From an uncultured Pseudoxanthomonas sp. (GTDB lineage Bacteria; Pseudomonadota; Gammaproteobacteria; Xanthomonadales; Xanthomonadaceae), in contig CAMPIO010000014.1 in the NCBI GenBank assembly GCA_946886405.1, positions 1 through 55,997 on the forward strand: a stretch of 55,997 nucleotides of DNA. Reading direction: 5' to 3'. This document shows, piece by piece, positions 8,501-16,599 of the stretch. Position numbers and translations under genes: made by a program. The notes beneath the pieces were generated by a model. It saw only the letters and a program-made list of their open reading frames with translations. It ran no database searches and was not told the origin of the DNA. How positions within the stretch are numbered: position 1 is the stretch's first letter; every line of letters begins with the position of its first letter.

Positions 8501-10659
8501 GGATCGTGCCGCCGGTCGACGTGGTGCGCCACGATCAGGACGACCCGTACCTGGTCGTCGCCGCCGACAAGGGCACGGCCACGTTCTCCGACATCGCCAA
8601 CGGTCTGGCCATCGCGCATGGCTTCTGGATGGGCGATGCCTTCGCGTCCGGTGGTTCGGTCGGTTACGACCACAAGGGCATGGGCATCACCGCGCGCGGT
8701 GCGTGGGAGTCGGTCAAGCGCCATTTCCGCGCGATGAACCGCGACAGCCAGACCGAGGACTTCACCTGCGTGGGCATCGGCGACATGTCGGGCGACGTGT
8801 TCGGCAATGGCATGCTGCTGTCGGAACATATCCGCTTGCTGGCCGCGTTCGACCATCGCCACATCTTCCTGGACCCGAATCCGGATGCGGCGAAGTCGTT
8901 CAAGGAACGCAATCGCATGTTCAAGGTGCCGCGCTCCAGCTGGGCCGACTACGACGCCAAGCTGATCTCCAAGGGCGGCGGTATCCATCCGCGCAGCGCG
9001 AAATCGATCGAGATCACGCCGGAAGTGCGCGCGGCGCTGGACATCGCCGAAGGCGTGAAGTCGATGACGCCGAACGAACTGATGAGCGCCATCCTGAAAT
9101 CGCCGGTCGACCTGTTGTGGAACGGTGGCATCGGCACCTACGTCAAGGCCGCCAGCGAGACGCATGCCGACGTCGGCGACCGCGCCAACAATGGCCTGCG
9201 CGTCGACGGCCGCGACCTGCGCTGCAAGGTGGTGGGCGAGGGCGGCAACCTGGGCCTGACCCAGCTTGGCCGCATCGAGGCCGCGCAGCATGGTGTGCTG
9301 CTCAACACCGACTTCATCGACAACTCCGCCGGCGTGGATACGTCGGACCACGAGGTGAACATCAAGATCCTGCTCAACGGCGTGGTGCAGGCGAAGAAGC
9401 TGTCGATGGACGCGCGCAACACGCTGCTCGCGAACATGACCGATGAAGTCGCCGAACTGGTGCTGTGGGACAACTACCGCCAGAACCAGGCCATCAGTCT
9501 GATGGAGCGGATGAGCGTCTCGCGCCTGGGCTCCAAGCAGCACTTCATCCAGACGCTGGAGTCGCAGGGCCTGCTGGATCGGCAGATCGAGTTCCTGCCA
9601 TCCGATGCGGAACTGGCCGAGCGCAAGGCGCGCGGACAGGGCCTGACCCGTCCGGAACTGTCGGTATTGCTGTCGTACTCGAAGCTGGTGGCGTTCCAGC
9701 AACTGCTGGAGTCCGATATTCCCGAGGATCCGTACCTGTCCAAGGAGCTGCAGCGCTACTTCCCGCAGCCTCTGCAGAAGAAGTACGCCTCGGAGATGGA
9801 GACGCACCGCCTGAAGCGCGAGATCATCGCCACAGCCGTTACCAACACCACCATCAACCGGATGGGCGCGACGTTTCTCCTGCGCATGCAGGAAGATACC
9901 GGCCGTTCGCCGGCGGAAGTCGCCAAGGCGTTCACCATCACCCGCGAGACGCTGGATGCGCGGGCGCTGTGGAACCAGATCGACGCACTCGACGGCAAGG
10001 TGCCGGAGTCGGTGCAGATCGACGCGCTGCAGGTGATCTGGCAGGTGCAGCGCAACTTCACGCGCTGGCTGCTGACCCGCCAAGGTCCGATTCCTGCCAT
10101 CTCCACGGCGGTCGAGCGCTACCACGACGGGTTCAACGAGATCCGCGCGGCCGATGGCGTGCTGCCCGATTCGCTGCGCCCCGCTTACAACGCCAGCCTG
10201 CAGGAATGGAAGGACAAGGGATTGCCCGCTGCACTGGCGGGTCAGATCGCCGCACTGCCTTATCTGGAGCCGTCGTGCGACATCATCGAACTGGCGCGTG
10301 CGCGCAAGCTGAAGCCGGTCGAGGTCTCGAAGGTCCATTACCGCTTGGGCGAGGCCCTGCACCTGCCCTGGCTGCAGGACCAGATCGAAGCGCTCAAGGT
10401 GGACGGTCGCTGGCATGCGGTGGCCCGTGGCGTGTTGCGCGACGAACTCGCCGCGCACCAGCGCACGCTGGCCAACCAGGTGTTGTCGCTCCCGGGCGGG
10501 AGTGCCGAAGCCAAGGTCAAGGCGTGGCTGGGACGGGACGATGCGAGCCTGCGCTTCACGCTCAGCATGCTCAATGAACTTGCGGCGCAGAAGACGCTGG
10601 ACTACCCCACGGCGTCGGTGGCCGTGCAGCGGCTGGGACAGCTGGCATCCCAGGGCTGA
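5587..10659 (+). CDS. gdhB: NAD-specific glutamate dehydrogenase, large (about 180 kDa) type
   Basis: This enzyme catalyses oxidative deamination of glutamate to 2-oxoglutarate with NAD+, feeding amino acids into the TCA cycle. The protein is 1690 residues, the size of the L_180 class of NAD-GDH. The first 55 or so residues are a Lys/Ala/Pro-rich low-complexity extension. The long N-terminal regulatory part is followed by the catalytic core: KAQMVKNTVIVPVGAKGGFF near residues 914-933, the Rossmann-type stretch GIGDMSGDVFGNGMLL near 1064, and GEGGNLGLTQLGR near 1216. The gene is monocistronic: a strong terminator follows at 10706-10740. The start is the first in-frame ATG, and no clear Shine-Dalgarno precedes it, so a slightly later start is possible. 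An even longer open frame on the opposite strand is a codon-bias shadow. Confidence 0.95.
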   Translation: MNAARSPKKASKPSSKPEAAKAATSVSPKATPTKKVAARPAKAAKAAGTQGSVAVKAGEAFSLAPIMEAIRKRVSGAAAQAEARAFADAFYKRMEEDEYPHHNADGWAAIAVDTLAFARTRKPGSANVRIFNATQKSHGWESPHTVLQIINDDMPFLVDSVSMALAEMGVGVHVLGHPLVRFTRDKAGKVSAVGEGKHESLMLLEIDRLPPDEMAQVEKRIRSVLDEVRAIVRDWSSMREKMLALADDMATRRMPVDDDGRREAQEFMRWAAADHFTFFGYREYRVEKRTGILAAVEDSGLGLLREGDTTPPRNIKTLAAHYLPQGGSVDALILTKTNRRSTVHRPGNMDYIGVLEFDAQGNPIAEQRFIGLYTSSAYNRRPWEIPLVRERHEYVMQKSGLSPSGHSGKALRHILETLPREELFQSSDEELFRTSMGILGLQERVRSKLFLRRDRYGRFYSALVYIPRERFNTDVRLRIEALLKDAMRGEYVDSSVLLGESPLAQLHITIRPKAGEQVEVDTSALEGDIAHLLRNWQDDLRETLIGRHGESKGLLLAGGYGRALPAGYIEVVSPEGAARDVEHLASLSGANDLRLSLHESRRKRPGQGRLRLNLYRQETDIPLSDALPLMENMGLRVISEHPFRLETAQGARYIQEFEVEPVGGEFDIERLAPAFEDAFARVWHGDAENDGFNKLVLCAGLAWRQVALLRGYCKYLLQTGVPFSQSYVEETLNRYPLLARLLVELFEARFDPATGNESKAQVKEGQERFAAQLKALAGNDESAQKTLAALVEARSGKRDQQVDAAHQSLLKLMDRVSSLDDDRILRGFMGAIEATLRTSFYQVGKDGKPAHTISFKFDSAKVPDLPKPRPYREIFVYGPRVEGVHLRFGPVARGGLRWSDRREDFRTEVLGLVKAQMVKNTVIVPVGAKGGFFVKRSPVGGDRDAVLAEGIACYKLFIQGLLDITDNIVGNRIVPPVDVVRHDQDDPYLVVAADKGTATFSDIANGLAIAHGFWMGDAFASGGSVGYDHKGMGITARGAWESVKRHFRAMNRDSQTEDFTCVGIGDMSGDVFGNGMLLSEHIRLLAAFDHRHIFLDPNPDAAKSFKERNRMFKVPRSSWADYDAKLISKGGGIHPRSAKSIEITPEVRAALDIAEGVKSMTPNELMSAILKSPVDLLWNGGIGTYVKAASETHADVGDRANNGLRVDGRDLRCKVVGEGGNLGLTQLGRIEAAQHGVLLNTDFIDNSAGVDTSDHEVNIKILLNGVVQAKKLSMDARNTLLANMTDEVAELVLWDNYRQNQAISLMERMSVSRLGSKQHFIQTLESQGLLDRQIEFLPSDAELAERKARGQGLTRPELSVLLSYSKLVAFQQLLESDIPEDPYLSKELQRYFPQPLQKKYASEMETHRLKREIIATAVTNTTINRMGATFLLRMQEDTGRSPAEVAKAFTITRETLDARALWNQIDALDGKVPESVQIDALQVIWQVQRNFTRWLLTRQGPIPAISTAVERYHDGFNEIRAADGVLPDSLRPAYNASLQEWKDKGLPAALAGQIAALPYLEPSCDIIELARARKLKPVEVSKVHYRLGEALHLPWLQDQIEALKVDGRWHAVARGVLRDELAAHQRTLANQVLSLPGGSAEAKVKAWLGRDDASLRFTLSMLNELAAQKTLDYPTASVAVQRLGQLASQG

Positions 10660-10705
10660 TGTCCACGAAGGCGGACGGCGCGCGCCGTCCGTGATTCGTG
10701 GCTAG

Positions 10706-10740
10706 AATCGGGGCGACCTACGGGTCGCCCCGATTGTTTT
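10706..10740 (+). terminator. Rho-independent terminator after glutamate dehydrogenase
   Basis: Two 13-base arms (AATCGGGGCGACC at 10706-10718 and its complement at 10723-10735) surround the loop TACG and are followed by GTTTT. It separates the dehydrogenase from the next gene. Confidence 0.88.
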
Positions 10741-10753
10741 CCGGAGATGCAGC

Positions 10754-11362
10754 ATGCGCAGGATCGCAGGATGGCTGTTGTTGTCGTGGGCCATGGTCGC
10801 GGGTGCGGCCGAGCCACCCAGGCAGGTCGGACAGGTGCAGGGTGTGCCGGTCTATGCCGACCAGATCACCGGCGATACCGCCCAGGCGCGTGCGGAGAGT
10901 GCGGCTGCGGTGTTCATGTCGCCCATCATCAAGCAATGGGCGGCACGGCACGCCGACGCCGCCAGGCCGACGCGCGAAGAGCGGGCGCAGGTCGAGTCTG
11001 CGATCTCCGCGTACTCGGCCTGCAGTGGCAACGGATACACCTTGCCGGCTCAACCGGAGCAGCGAGAGCAGGTGGTGACGATGTTGACCGCCAACGTGAA
11101 GCTGCAGAGGCGGTTGCATGACGAATACGGGGGTGGTCGACTCCTGTTCCAGCAGGCGGGCATCGAGGCGTTCGACGCGACACGCAAGTTGCTGGAGGCA
11201 CGAGAGGCGGAAGGCGCGTTCTCTTTCAGCGACCCTGGGACCAGGACGCTCGCCTACGACTACTGGACCCGCGACCATGGCGCGTTCATGATCACCGACC
11301 CCGACAAGATCGCGAAAGCACTCGACGTGACCTCGATGATCGCCCGCTGCCCTGCCACCTGA
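10754..11362 (+). CDS. Exported protein of unknown function
   Basis: The 202-residue protein has a clear Sec signal peptide (MRRIAGWLLLSWAMVAGAAE, cleavage probably after AGA or GAA at 18-19). The mature part is largely helical and hydrophilic. There are only two cysteines after the signal peptide, in SACSGNG and the C-terminal ARCPAT, which could form a disulfide. I do not recognise a domain. GGAGA 10 bases before the ATG supports the start. It lies 27 bp before NAD kinase on the same strand and may be co-transcribed with it, but it has the dehydrogenase terminator just upstream, so it must have its own promoter. Confidence 0.75.
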   Translation: MRRIAGWLLLSWAMVAGAAEPPRQVGQVQGVPVYADQITGDTAQARAESAAAVFMSPIIKQWAARHADAARPTREERAQVESAISAYSACSGNGYTLPAQPEQREQVVTMLTANVKLQRRLHDEYGGGRLLFQQAGIEAFDATRKLLEAREAEGAFSFSDPGTRTLAYDYWTRDHGAFMITDPDKIAKALDVTSMIARCPAT

Positions 11363-11389
11363 TCGTTACGCTGCTGCCCGGAGCCACGG

Positions 11390-12160
11390 ATGTCCCTCGA
11401 TCCGCACATCGCCTTTCTCGCCAGCCCGACGCCCGAAGCCCAGCAGGCACTGGCCACGTTGCAGCGCGAGCACGGTGCGCACGCACCCGATCAGGCCGAT
11501 GTGCTTTGCGCCCTCGGCGGTGACGGATTCATGCTGCAGACGCTGCATCGCCATGGTGCGCTGGGGAAGCCGGTGTTCGGCATGAAGCTGGGAACGGTGG
11601 GCTTCCTGATGAACCATCATCGCCCCGATGGCCTGGTCGAACGCATCGCCGCTGCGGAACCCGCCAAGCTGCGTCCCCTCGAGATGCAGGCACTGACCGA
11701 GTCCGGCACCTCGACGGCGTCGCTGGCCTATAACGAAGTGTCGCTGCTGCGCCAGACGCGACAGGCGGCGCATATCCAGATCGATCTCAACGGCGAAACC
11801 CGCCTCGACGAGCTGATCTGCGATGGCGTACTCACCGCCACGCCTGCGGGCTCCACGGCGTACAACTTCTCCGCGCATGGTCCCATCCTGCCGCTGGGCT
11901 CGCACACCATCGCACTGACGCCGATCGCGCCGTTCCGTCCGCGTCGGTGGCGTGGCGCCATCCTGAAGGCGGATACCGAAGTGCGTTTCCGCGTGCTGGA
12001 CCCGTACAAGCGTCCGGTAAGCGCGACCGCCGATTCGCACGAGATCCGCGACGTGGTGGAAGTGACCATCCGCGAGTCGCGCGACCGCACGGTCACGCTG
12101 CTGTTCGACCGTGAACACAACCTCGAAGAACGCATCCTCAGCGAGCAGTTCATGACCTGA
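11390..12160 (+). CDS. nadK: NAD kinase
   Basis: This enzyme phosphorylates NAD+ to NADP+ using ATP in the cytoplasm. The 256-residue protein carries the ATP/NAD-kinase GGDG motif (ALGGDGFML near residues 41-49). It also has the conserved segments [23 protein letters not shown] and [19 protein letters not shown] in the expected order. Length and order match the bacterial PpnK family. It lies downstream of the small exported protein. The preceding GGAGCC serves as a ribosome-binding site. Confidence 0.95.
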   Translation: MSLDPHIAFLASPTPEAQQALATLQREHGAHAPDQADVLCALGGDGFMLQTLHRHGALGKPVFGMKLGTVGFLMNHHRPDGLVERIAAAEPAKLRPLEMQALTESGTSTASLAYNEVSLLRQTRQAAHIQIDLNGETRLDELICDGVLTATPAGSTAYNFSAHGPILPLGSHTIALTPIAPFRPRRWRGAILKADTEVRFRVLDPYKRPVSATADSHEIRDVVEVTIRESRDRTVTLLFDREHNLEERILSEQFMT

Positions 12161-12279
12161 GTCGCAATGTCTCCACGGACAGCGCGATTTCGTTGCATTG
12201 CGGCTTGCCGGGTCATGTCACGCATGGTATCCAGCGCCCCGTAGCGGTTCGGTTCGCATCTACCCGGGGAGGGGTCACG

Positions 12280-12768
12280 ATGCAGATGACGTGCGTGGTT
12301 GCGTTGTTCGTGTTGTTTGCCGCAGGCGAGGTGGCAGCCTGCAACCTGTCCACCGGCACCACCTCGTTCCCGACGCAGGCGACAGCGCCTGCCACCGACG
12401 GGACCGGCTTGAAGATGCCCGTGCTGGAACTGGTCAGCCTGACGCGCGGCGTCGATGGCCGTGCGTCCTGCGATGCCAGCGGCTTGTTGACCTTGAGCGT
12501 GGAGTGGCCGCGCGGCACGGATTACAAGCTGCGTGACCTGGGATTCGAGTTCCGAGTCGTAGGCGAAGATGCCCTCGCGATCTTTCCGCGCGAGCCGGTC
12601 GCAGGGCGGCTGGAAGGCAGGCGCAGCGAGTTCGTGTTCCTGTGGAAGGACGGCCCGCCTGTGCAGCAGGCGCGCATCGACATGATCGTGGAAGTCCGTG
12701 CGGTCACTGCGGACAACCGGCGCGGGCCGCCGGCGCAACTGCGCATCGCCTCGGCACCGGGCGGATGA
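12280..12768 (+). CDS. Exported or lipoprotein of unknown function
   Basis: The 162-residue protein starts at the ATG at 12280, preceded by GGGGAGGGG. The N-terminus is hydrophobic (MQMTCVVALFVLFAAGEVAA) and ends in VAAC, which could be a lipobox with Cys21; an ordinary Sec peptide is the alternative. The mature part is predicted beta-rich (repeated short Val/Leu/Phe strands such as LVSLTRGV, LLTLSVEW, SEFVFLW, QARIDMIVEVRAV), suggesting a periplasmic beta-sandwich. I do not recognise the family. An in-frame upstream ATG at 12193 exists, but the ribosome-binding site and signal peptide favour 12280. Confidence 0.7.
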   Translation: MQMTCVVALFVLFAAGEVAACNLSTGTTSFPTQATAPATDGTGLKMPVLELVSLTRGVDGRASCDASGLLTLSVEWPRGTDYKLRDLGFEFRVVGEDALAIFPREPVAGRLEGRRSEFVFLWKDGPPVQQARIDMIVEVRAVTADNRRGPPAQLRIASAPGG

Positions 12769-12814
12769 CGCGTCGGTCTCGCTTCATGCGCCATCCATCG
12801 CCGATACTGTGCGC

Positions 12815-13723
12815 ATGGCCGACAACACCCCCCGCCTGCTGACCGTCGCCGTCACCTCGCGCGCCCTGTTCGATCTGGAAGAAAGCCACGCCCTCTATGA
12901 GCGCGAGGGCGTGCAGGCGTACAGCGATTACCAGCGGCACCACGAAGACGACGTACTGACCCCCGGCATCGCCTATCCCGTCGTGCGCAAGCTGCTGGCG
13001 CTCAATACAGGCGCGCCGCCGGAAGCGCCGCGCGTGGAGGTGATCCTGCTGTCGCGCAACTCGGCGGACACGGGCCTGCGCATCTTCAATTCGATCCAGC
13101 ACTACGGGCTGGGCATCGTGCGCGCCACGTTTACCGCCGGCGAACCCACCTGGCCCTACGTGAAACCGTTCGGCACCGACCTGTTCCTGTCGGCTAACCC
13201 GGAGTCCGTCCGCCGCTCACTGGAACACGGCATCGCCGCCGCGACCATCCTGCCGGCGGGCGCGCCGCAGCAGCGCCACGAGCACCAGCTGCGCATCGCC
13301 TTCGACGGCGACGCGGTCATCTTCGGCGACGAGAGTGAACGCATCTCGCGCGAGCAGGGCGTGGAAGCCTTCGGCAGGCACGAGCAGGAGCGTGCGCGCG
13401 AGCCGTTGTCCGGTGGCCCGTTCCGCAACTTCCTGTCGGCCCTGCACCAGTTGCAGCAGGTATTCCCGGCAGACGAGCGTTCGCCGATCCGCACCGCGCT
13501 GGTCACTGCACGGTCGGCGCCCGCGCACGAACGCGTGATCCGGACGTTGCGGGAGTGGGGCGTACGCCTGGATGAAGCCCTGTTCCTGGGTGGGCGCCAC
13601 AAGGGACCGTTCCTGGAAGCGTTCGGCGCCGACATCTTCTTCGACGATTCCCAGCACAACATCGACAGTGCCCGTCACCACGTCGCCGCAGGCCACGTGC
13701 CCCACGGCGTCGCCAACCCGTAG
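12815..13723 (+). CDS. 5'-nucleotidase, cytosolic type I-like
   Basis: This enzyme hydrolyses nucleoside 5'-monophosphates to nucleosides in the cytoplasm. The 302-residue protein matches the bacterial 5'-nucleotidase family (PF06189 type). It has the N-terminal TVAVTSRALFDLEESH, then GIAYPVVRKLLALN, VEVILLSRNSADTGLRIFNS, the central RIAFDGDAVIFGDESERI, and a C-terminal LFLGGRHKGPFLEAF followed by IFFDDSQHNI. The acidic pairs in the last segments fit a HAD-like metal site. The start at 12815 is where family homology begins. GATACT lies 6 nt before this ATG and could be a -10 of a leaderless transcript. The gene converges on the DUF2939 gene. Confidence 0.88.
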   Translation: MADNTPRLLTVAVTSRALFDLEESHALYEREGVQAYSDYQRHHEDDVLTPGIAYPVVRKLLALNTGAPPEAPRVEVILLSRNSADTGLRIFNSIQHYGLGIVRATFTAGEPTWPYVKPFGTDLFLSANPESVRRSLEHGIAAATILPAGAPQQRHEHQLRIAFDGDAVIFGDESERISREQGVEAFGRHEQERAREPLSGGPFRNFLSALHQLQQVFPADERSPIRTALVTARSAPAHERVIRTLREWGVRLDEALFLGGRHKGPFLEAFGADIFFDDSQHNIDSARHHVAAGHVPHGVANP

Positions 13724-13748
13724 GGCAGGCCCTGGCCCGCCATCCCTG

Positions 13749-14306
13749 TCAAAGCGGCAACCGGATATCCGTCAGTCTCCACCGCAGGCCCTGTCGGGTG
13801 AGCACGAACACGACAGGGCTGCCGTTTTCGTCATGCACCGTAGCGGTGAAGCGCGACAGCGATTCGTAGCGGTGTTCGGCGTCCTTCAGCGGTTCGGCCG
13901 GCACCGGAGGTGCATAGGTGTCGCCACCCACGGTTTCGCCGGCCGCGCGCTTCCACGTTGCCCGGCCTTGCAGGAGGGCGGCAATGCCCATCGGCGTCAC
14001 CAGCGTGTCGACACCGCGCCCGAGGACCTGGTTGGCGATGGACAGGGCGGCCGCGCCAAACAGGTTGGAAGACACGTCAGGCCCCGCCTTGCGTGCCAGG
14101 TAGTCCTCGACCTGTGCGCGCAGGTTGACCCGCACGGCAGGGAAGTCCACGTGCTTCTGCAGCTTGGCGGTGTCCTGTTCGGCGAGTGCCGTGCGGATGC
14201 CGTGGATGGCCAGGTAAGGCCCGGCGATGACGTAGGTCGTCAGCCCCAGCAGCGCGGCCAGCAGCACGCCGCCGATGAGCCCCCTCTTCACCCGCGAACC
14301 CGTCAT
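13749..14306 (-). CDS. DUF2939 family membrane-anchored protein
   Basis: The 185-residue protein has one N-terminal membrane segment (about residues 9-30, ending in YVIAGPYLAIHGIR), so it is probably anchored in the inner membrane facing the periplasm. The stretch GPYLAIHGIRTALAEQD and the following DFPAVRVNLRAQ are characteristic of DUF2939 proteins, whose function is unknown. I chose the ATG at 14306 because GGGAGG lies just upstream. The frame is also open from a TTG at 14333. It follows the DUF2461 gene by 16 bp and is probably co-transcribed with it. Confidence 0.8.
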   Translation of the reverse strand: MTGSRVKRGLIGGVLLAALLGLTTYVIAGPYLAIHGIRTALAEQDTAKLQKHVDFPAVRVNLRAQVEDYLARKAGPDVSSNLFGAAALSIANQVLGRGVDTLVTPMGIAALLQGRATWKRAAGETVGGDTYAPPVPAEPLKDAEHRYESLSRFTATVHDENGSPVVFVLTRQGLRWRLTDIRLPL

Positions 14307-14322
14307 CGGTGCATCCTCCCGG

Positions 14323-15009
14323 TCAGAATTCAAGATCCAGTGCAGCGCACAGGTAGTCGACGAAGGGTCCGAGTGTCTTCAGATCGCCGGCCAGCGTCTG
14401 CCGCAGGCGCGGCCCGGTCATCGTCGCATCGTCCAGCGACCGCCAGAACACGAAATTGCGGTGCTTCAGATCTTCGACGAACTCGAAATCCGTGGGGAAT
14501 CCACGTGGCGCGCGCACCAGTTTCTCGCTTTCCTCGAAGTCGAAGCGGCGTCGGAACGCCGGATCGTGCGCGGACTTCTTCCAGCTGCCCGGATTGTCGA
14601 GGATGAACTGGCGCACGCGTCGCTGCGTGTCCGGTTCCGGGTGCCAGAGACCGGCGCCGACGAAACATTCGCCCGGCTGCAGGTGCAGATAGAACGACGG
14701 TGCAGGCACCTGCTTGTGGCGCTCGTGGTACAGGCGCGCGCCCTGCCAGGACTTGTAGGGCGATTTGTCGTTGGAGAAGCGGGCGTCGCGATAGATGCGG
14801 AACAGCGAGCCGCCGACGGTCTTCGGATCCGACCGGAAATGCAGGCTGACCGCGGCGAGGTCGGGCTGCAGGTCGGTCAGCAGGCGCAGGAACGGCTGGC
14901 GGACATGGTCCTCGTACCGCGCCTTGTGGTCGGCGAACCAGGCCTTGTCATTGTGGCGCGCCAGCCCGCGCAGGAACTTGAAACTGGCATCGGAGAAGTA
15001 GGTAGCCAT
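14323..15009 (-). CDS. DUF2461 / TIGR02453 family protein
   Basis: The 228-residue protein matches the TIGR02453 (DUF2461) family: N-terminal FKFLRGLARHNDKAWFADHK, then FRIYRDARFSNDKSPYKSW, FYLHLQPGECFVGAGLWHPE, and a C-terminal region with DLKHRNFVFWR. The family is widespread and cytoplasmic but functionally uncharacterised. Two ATG codons, 15018 and 15009, are possible. TAGAAT, a good -10 element, overlaps the upper ATG and ends 7 nt before the lower one, so 15009 with a leaderless message is preferred. Confidence 0.85.
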   Translation of the reverse strand: MATYFSDASFKFLRGLARHNDKAWFADHKARYEDHVRQPFLRLLTDLQPDLAAVSLHFRSDPKTVGGSLFRIYRDARFSNDKSPYKSWQGARLYHERHKQVPAPSFYLHLQPGECFVGAGLWHPEPDTQRRVRQFILDNPGSWKKSAHDPAFRRRFDFEESEKLVRAPRGFPTDFEFVEDLKHRNFVFWRSLDDATMTGPRLRQTLAGDLKTLGPFVDYLCAALDLEF

Positions 15010-15068
15010 GTCAGCCATTCTAGACAAGCCGGTGTCATGGAGCCGACAAGGCTGTCCTCGATAGGCCG

Positions 15069-16508
15069 TTACAGGCCGGCCTGGAGGTCGTCGCGCCACT
15101 GCTGGAGCTTGTCCAGCAGCGCCAGCGTGCCGGCGTTCCCCGCCTGTGCGCGCCGCAGGTCCGCGATTTCCGTGTCGAAGCTGTCGAAGCTGTACTCGGA
15201 CAGCCCGCTGTCGGGGGCCAGGCGCCGGCGCCGGTACTCGTCCCAGCGCTGCTGATCGCTGGTGGTGAGGGTGTCGGGCCAGTTTCGCGCCCGGAAGCGG
15301 AACAGAAGCTCCGGCAACCGCGCATCACGGAAACCGAAATCGCGTTGGCCGAGCAGGGCAGGCGGGGTGGTCCGCACATCGGTGATCCGGCGCTTGTCGG
15401 CGTCAGCCAGGAAGGCGTCGTAGAGCGATCCGTCGACATCGCCCGCTTCGAAGCTGCGCTCGGCAGAGAACACGCGCCGAACCGTCTCGGCGAGATCCGG
15501 TCCGGCCTCGCGCAGGATCGCGGCGTGACGCTCGCAGCGGGCGGGGTCGATGCCGAGCCTGTCCATGTCCGCCGGGCGCAGGTGCGACCAGGCGACCAGC
15601 GCCGGGGCGCGGTTCAGATGGACTTCCTTCAGCGGGATACGCTGTTCGCCTTCCGGAAGATCGGCGGCCGGCGTATACAGCCGGTCCGCGATGTCTTCGG
15701 GCGACATCGACAGCAGGGGCGTCGGGTCGCTGTCGAGGTCGAACACCACCACCCGGTTGTCGATGCGCGGATGCCGGGCGAGCGGCAGCACGGGTGCGGC
15801 ACACAGGCGATGCGCGGGATAGCGCTGCGATACGTGCAGCACCGGCAGCATCGCCGTCGTATCCAGCAGGCGCGCGGCGAAGCGCTTGTCGCGCAACTGC
15901 AGCGCGTACTCCCACAGGCGGGGCTGCGCTTGCCGCATCAGGCGCGCCAGGCCGATGGTGGCGAACACGTCCGACAATGCCTCGTGTGCATCGCCTTCGC
16001 GCACGCGATTGGCCAGGGCGAGGTGTTCCAGCTTGAACGAGGTGGCGCCGTCGTCGCGCTGCGGCCAGACGATGCCGTCCGGCCGCAGCGCATGCATCAG
16101 CCGCATCACGTCCAGCAGGTCCCAGCGCGAATTGCCGCCGCGCCATTCGCGCTCGTACGGCTCGTGGAAATTGCGGAACAGGCCGTGGCGCACGAATTCG
16201 TCGTCGAAGCGCAGGCTGTTGTAGCCGAGTGTGCAGGTCTCCGGGCGTCCCATCTCGTCGGCGATGCGGGCGAAGGCTTCGGCCTCGTTGACACCTTCGC
16301 GCAGTGCCTGCTGCGGCGTGATGCCGGTGATCAACGTGGCAATGGGCGAGGGCAGCAGGTCATCCGCCGGCTTCACGAAGAAGCTGATCGGCTCGTCGAT
16401 CACCTCCAGGGCAGGTGTCGTGCGCACGGCGGCGAACTGCGCCAGCCGGCTGCGACGGGGATCGGCGCCGAAGGTTTCGAGATCGTAGAAGAGAAAGGTT
16501 CCCGCCAT
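15069..16508 (-). CDS. sbcB: Exodeoxyribonuclease I
   Basis: This 3'-to-5' single-strand DNA exonuclease acts in recombination and mismatch repair. The 479-residue protein has the DEDD-type exonuclease domain at the N-terminus: FYDLETFGADP with Asp9 and Glu11, GYNSLRFDDEF around residue 95, and HEALSDV near 180. The ExoI-specific C-terminal domains include RFRARNWPDTL and end near LQQWRDDLQ. Length matches E. coli ExoI (475). It is 91 bp downstream of kmo on the same strand. I see no terminator between them, so read-through from the kynurenine operon is possible. Confidence 0.95.
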   Translation of the reverse strand: MAGTFLFYDLETFGADPRRSRLAQFAAVRTTPALEVIDEPISFFVKPADDLLPSPIATLITGITPQQALREGVNEAEAFARIADEMGRPETCTLGYNSLRFDDEFVRHGLFRNFHEPYEREWRGGNSRWDLLDVMRLMHALRPDGIVWPQRDDGATSFKLEHLALANRVREGDAHEALSDVFATIGLARLMRQAQPRLWEYALQLRDKRFAARLLDTTAMLPVLHVSQRYPAHRLCAAPVLPLARHPRIDNRVVVFDLDSDPTPLLSMSPEDIADRLYTPAADLPEGEQRIPLKEVHLNRAPALVAWSHLRPADMDRLGIDPARCERHAAILREAGPDLAETVRRVFSAERSFEAGDVDGSLYDAFLADADKRRITDVRTTPPALLGQRDFGFRDARLPELLFRFRARNWPDTLTTSDQQRWDEYRRRRLAPDSGLSEYSFDSFDTEIADLRRAQAGNAGTLALLDKLQQWRDDLQAGL

Positions 16509-16599
16509 CAGAAGTCCACCATCGGCGAGTTATTGCCATATGCCGTTGCGACGGCCTCATTGCCCCGCCTGCCGAAGATGCAGGGTGGCGCGCTGACGC

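Noticed and set aside
5503..10458. A 1651-codon open frame on the minus strand opposite glutamate dehydrogenase
   Set aside because: Same reason: composition is His/Arg/Gln-rich without domains, and the plus strand encodes a clear NAD-GDH.
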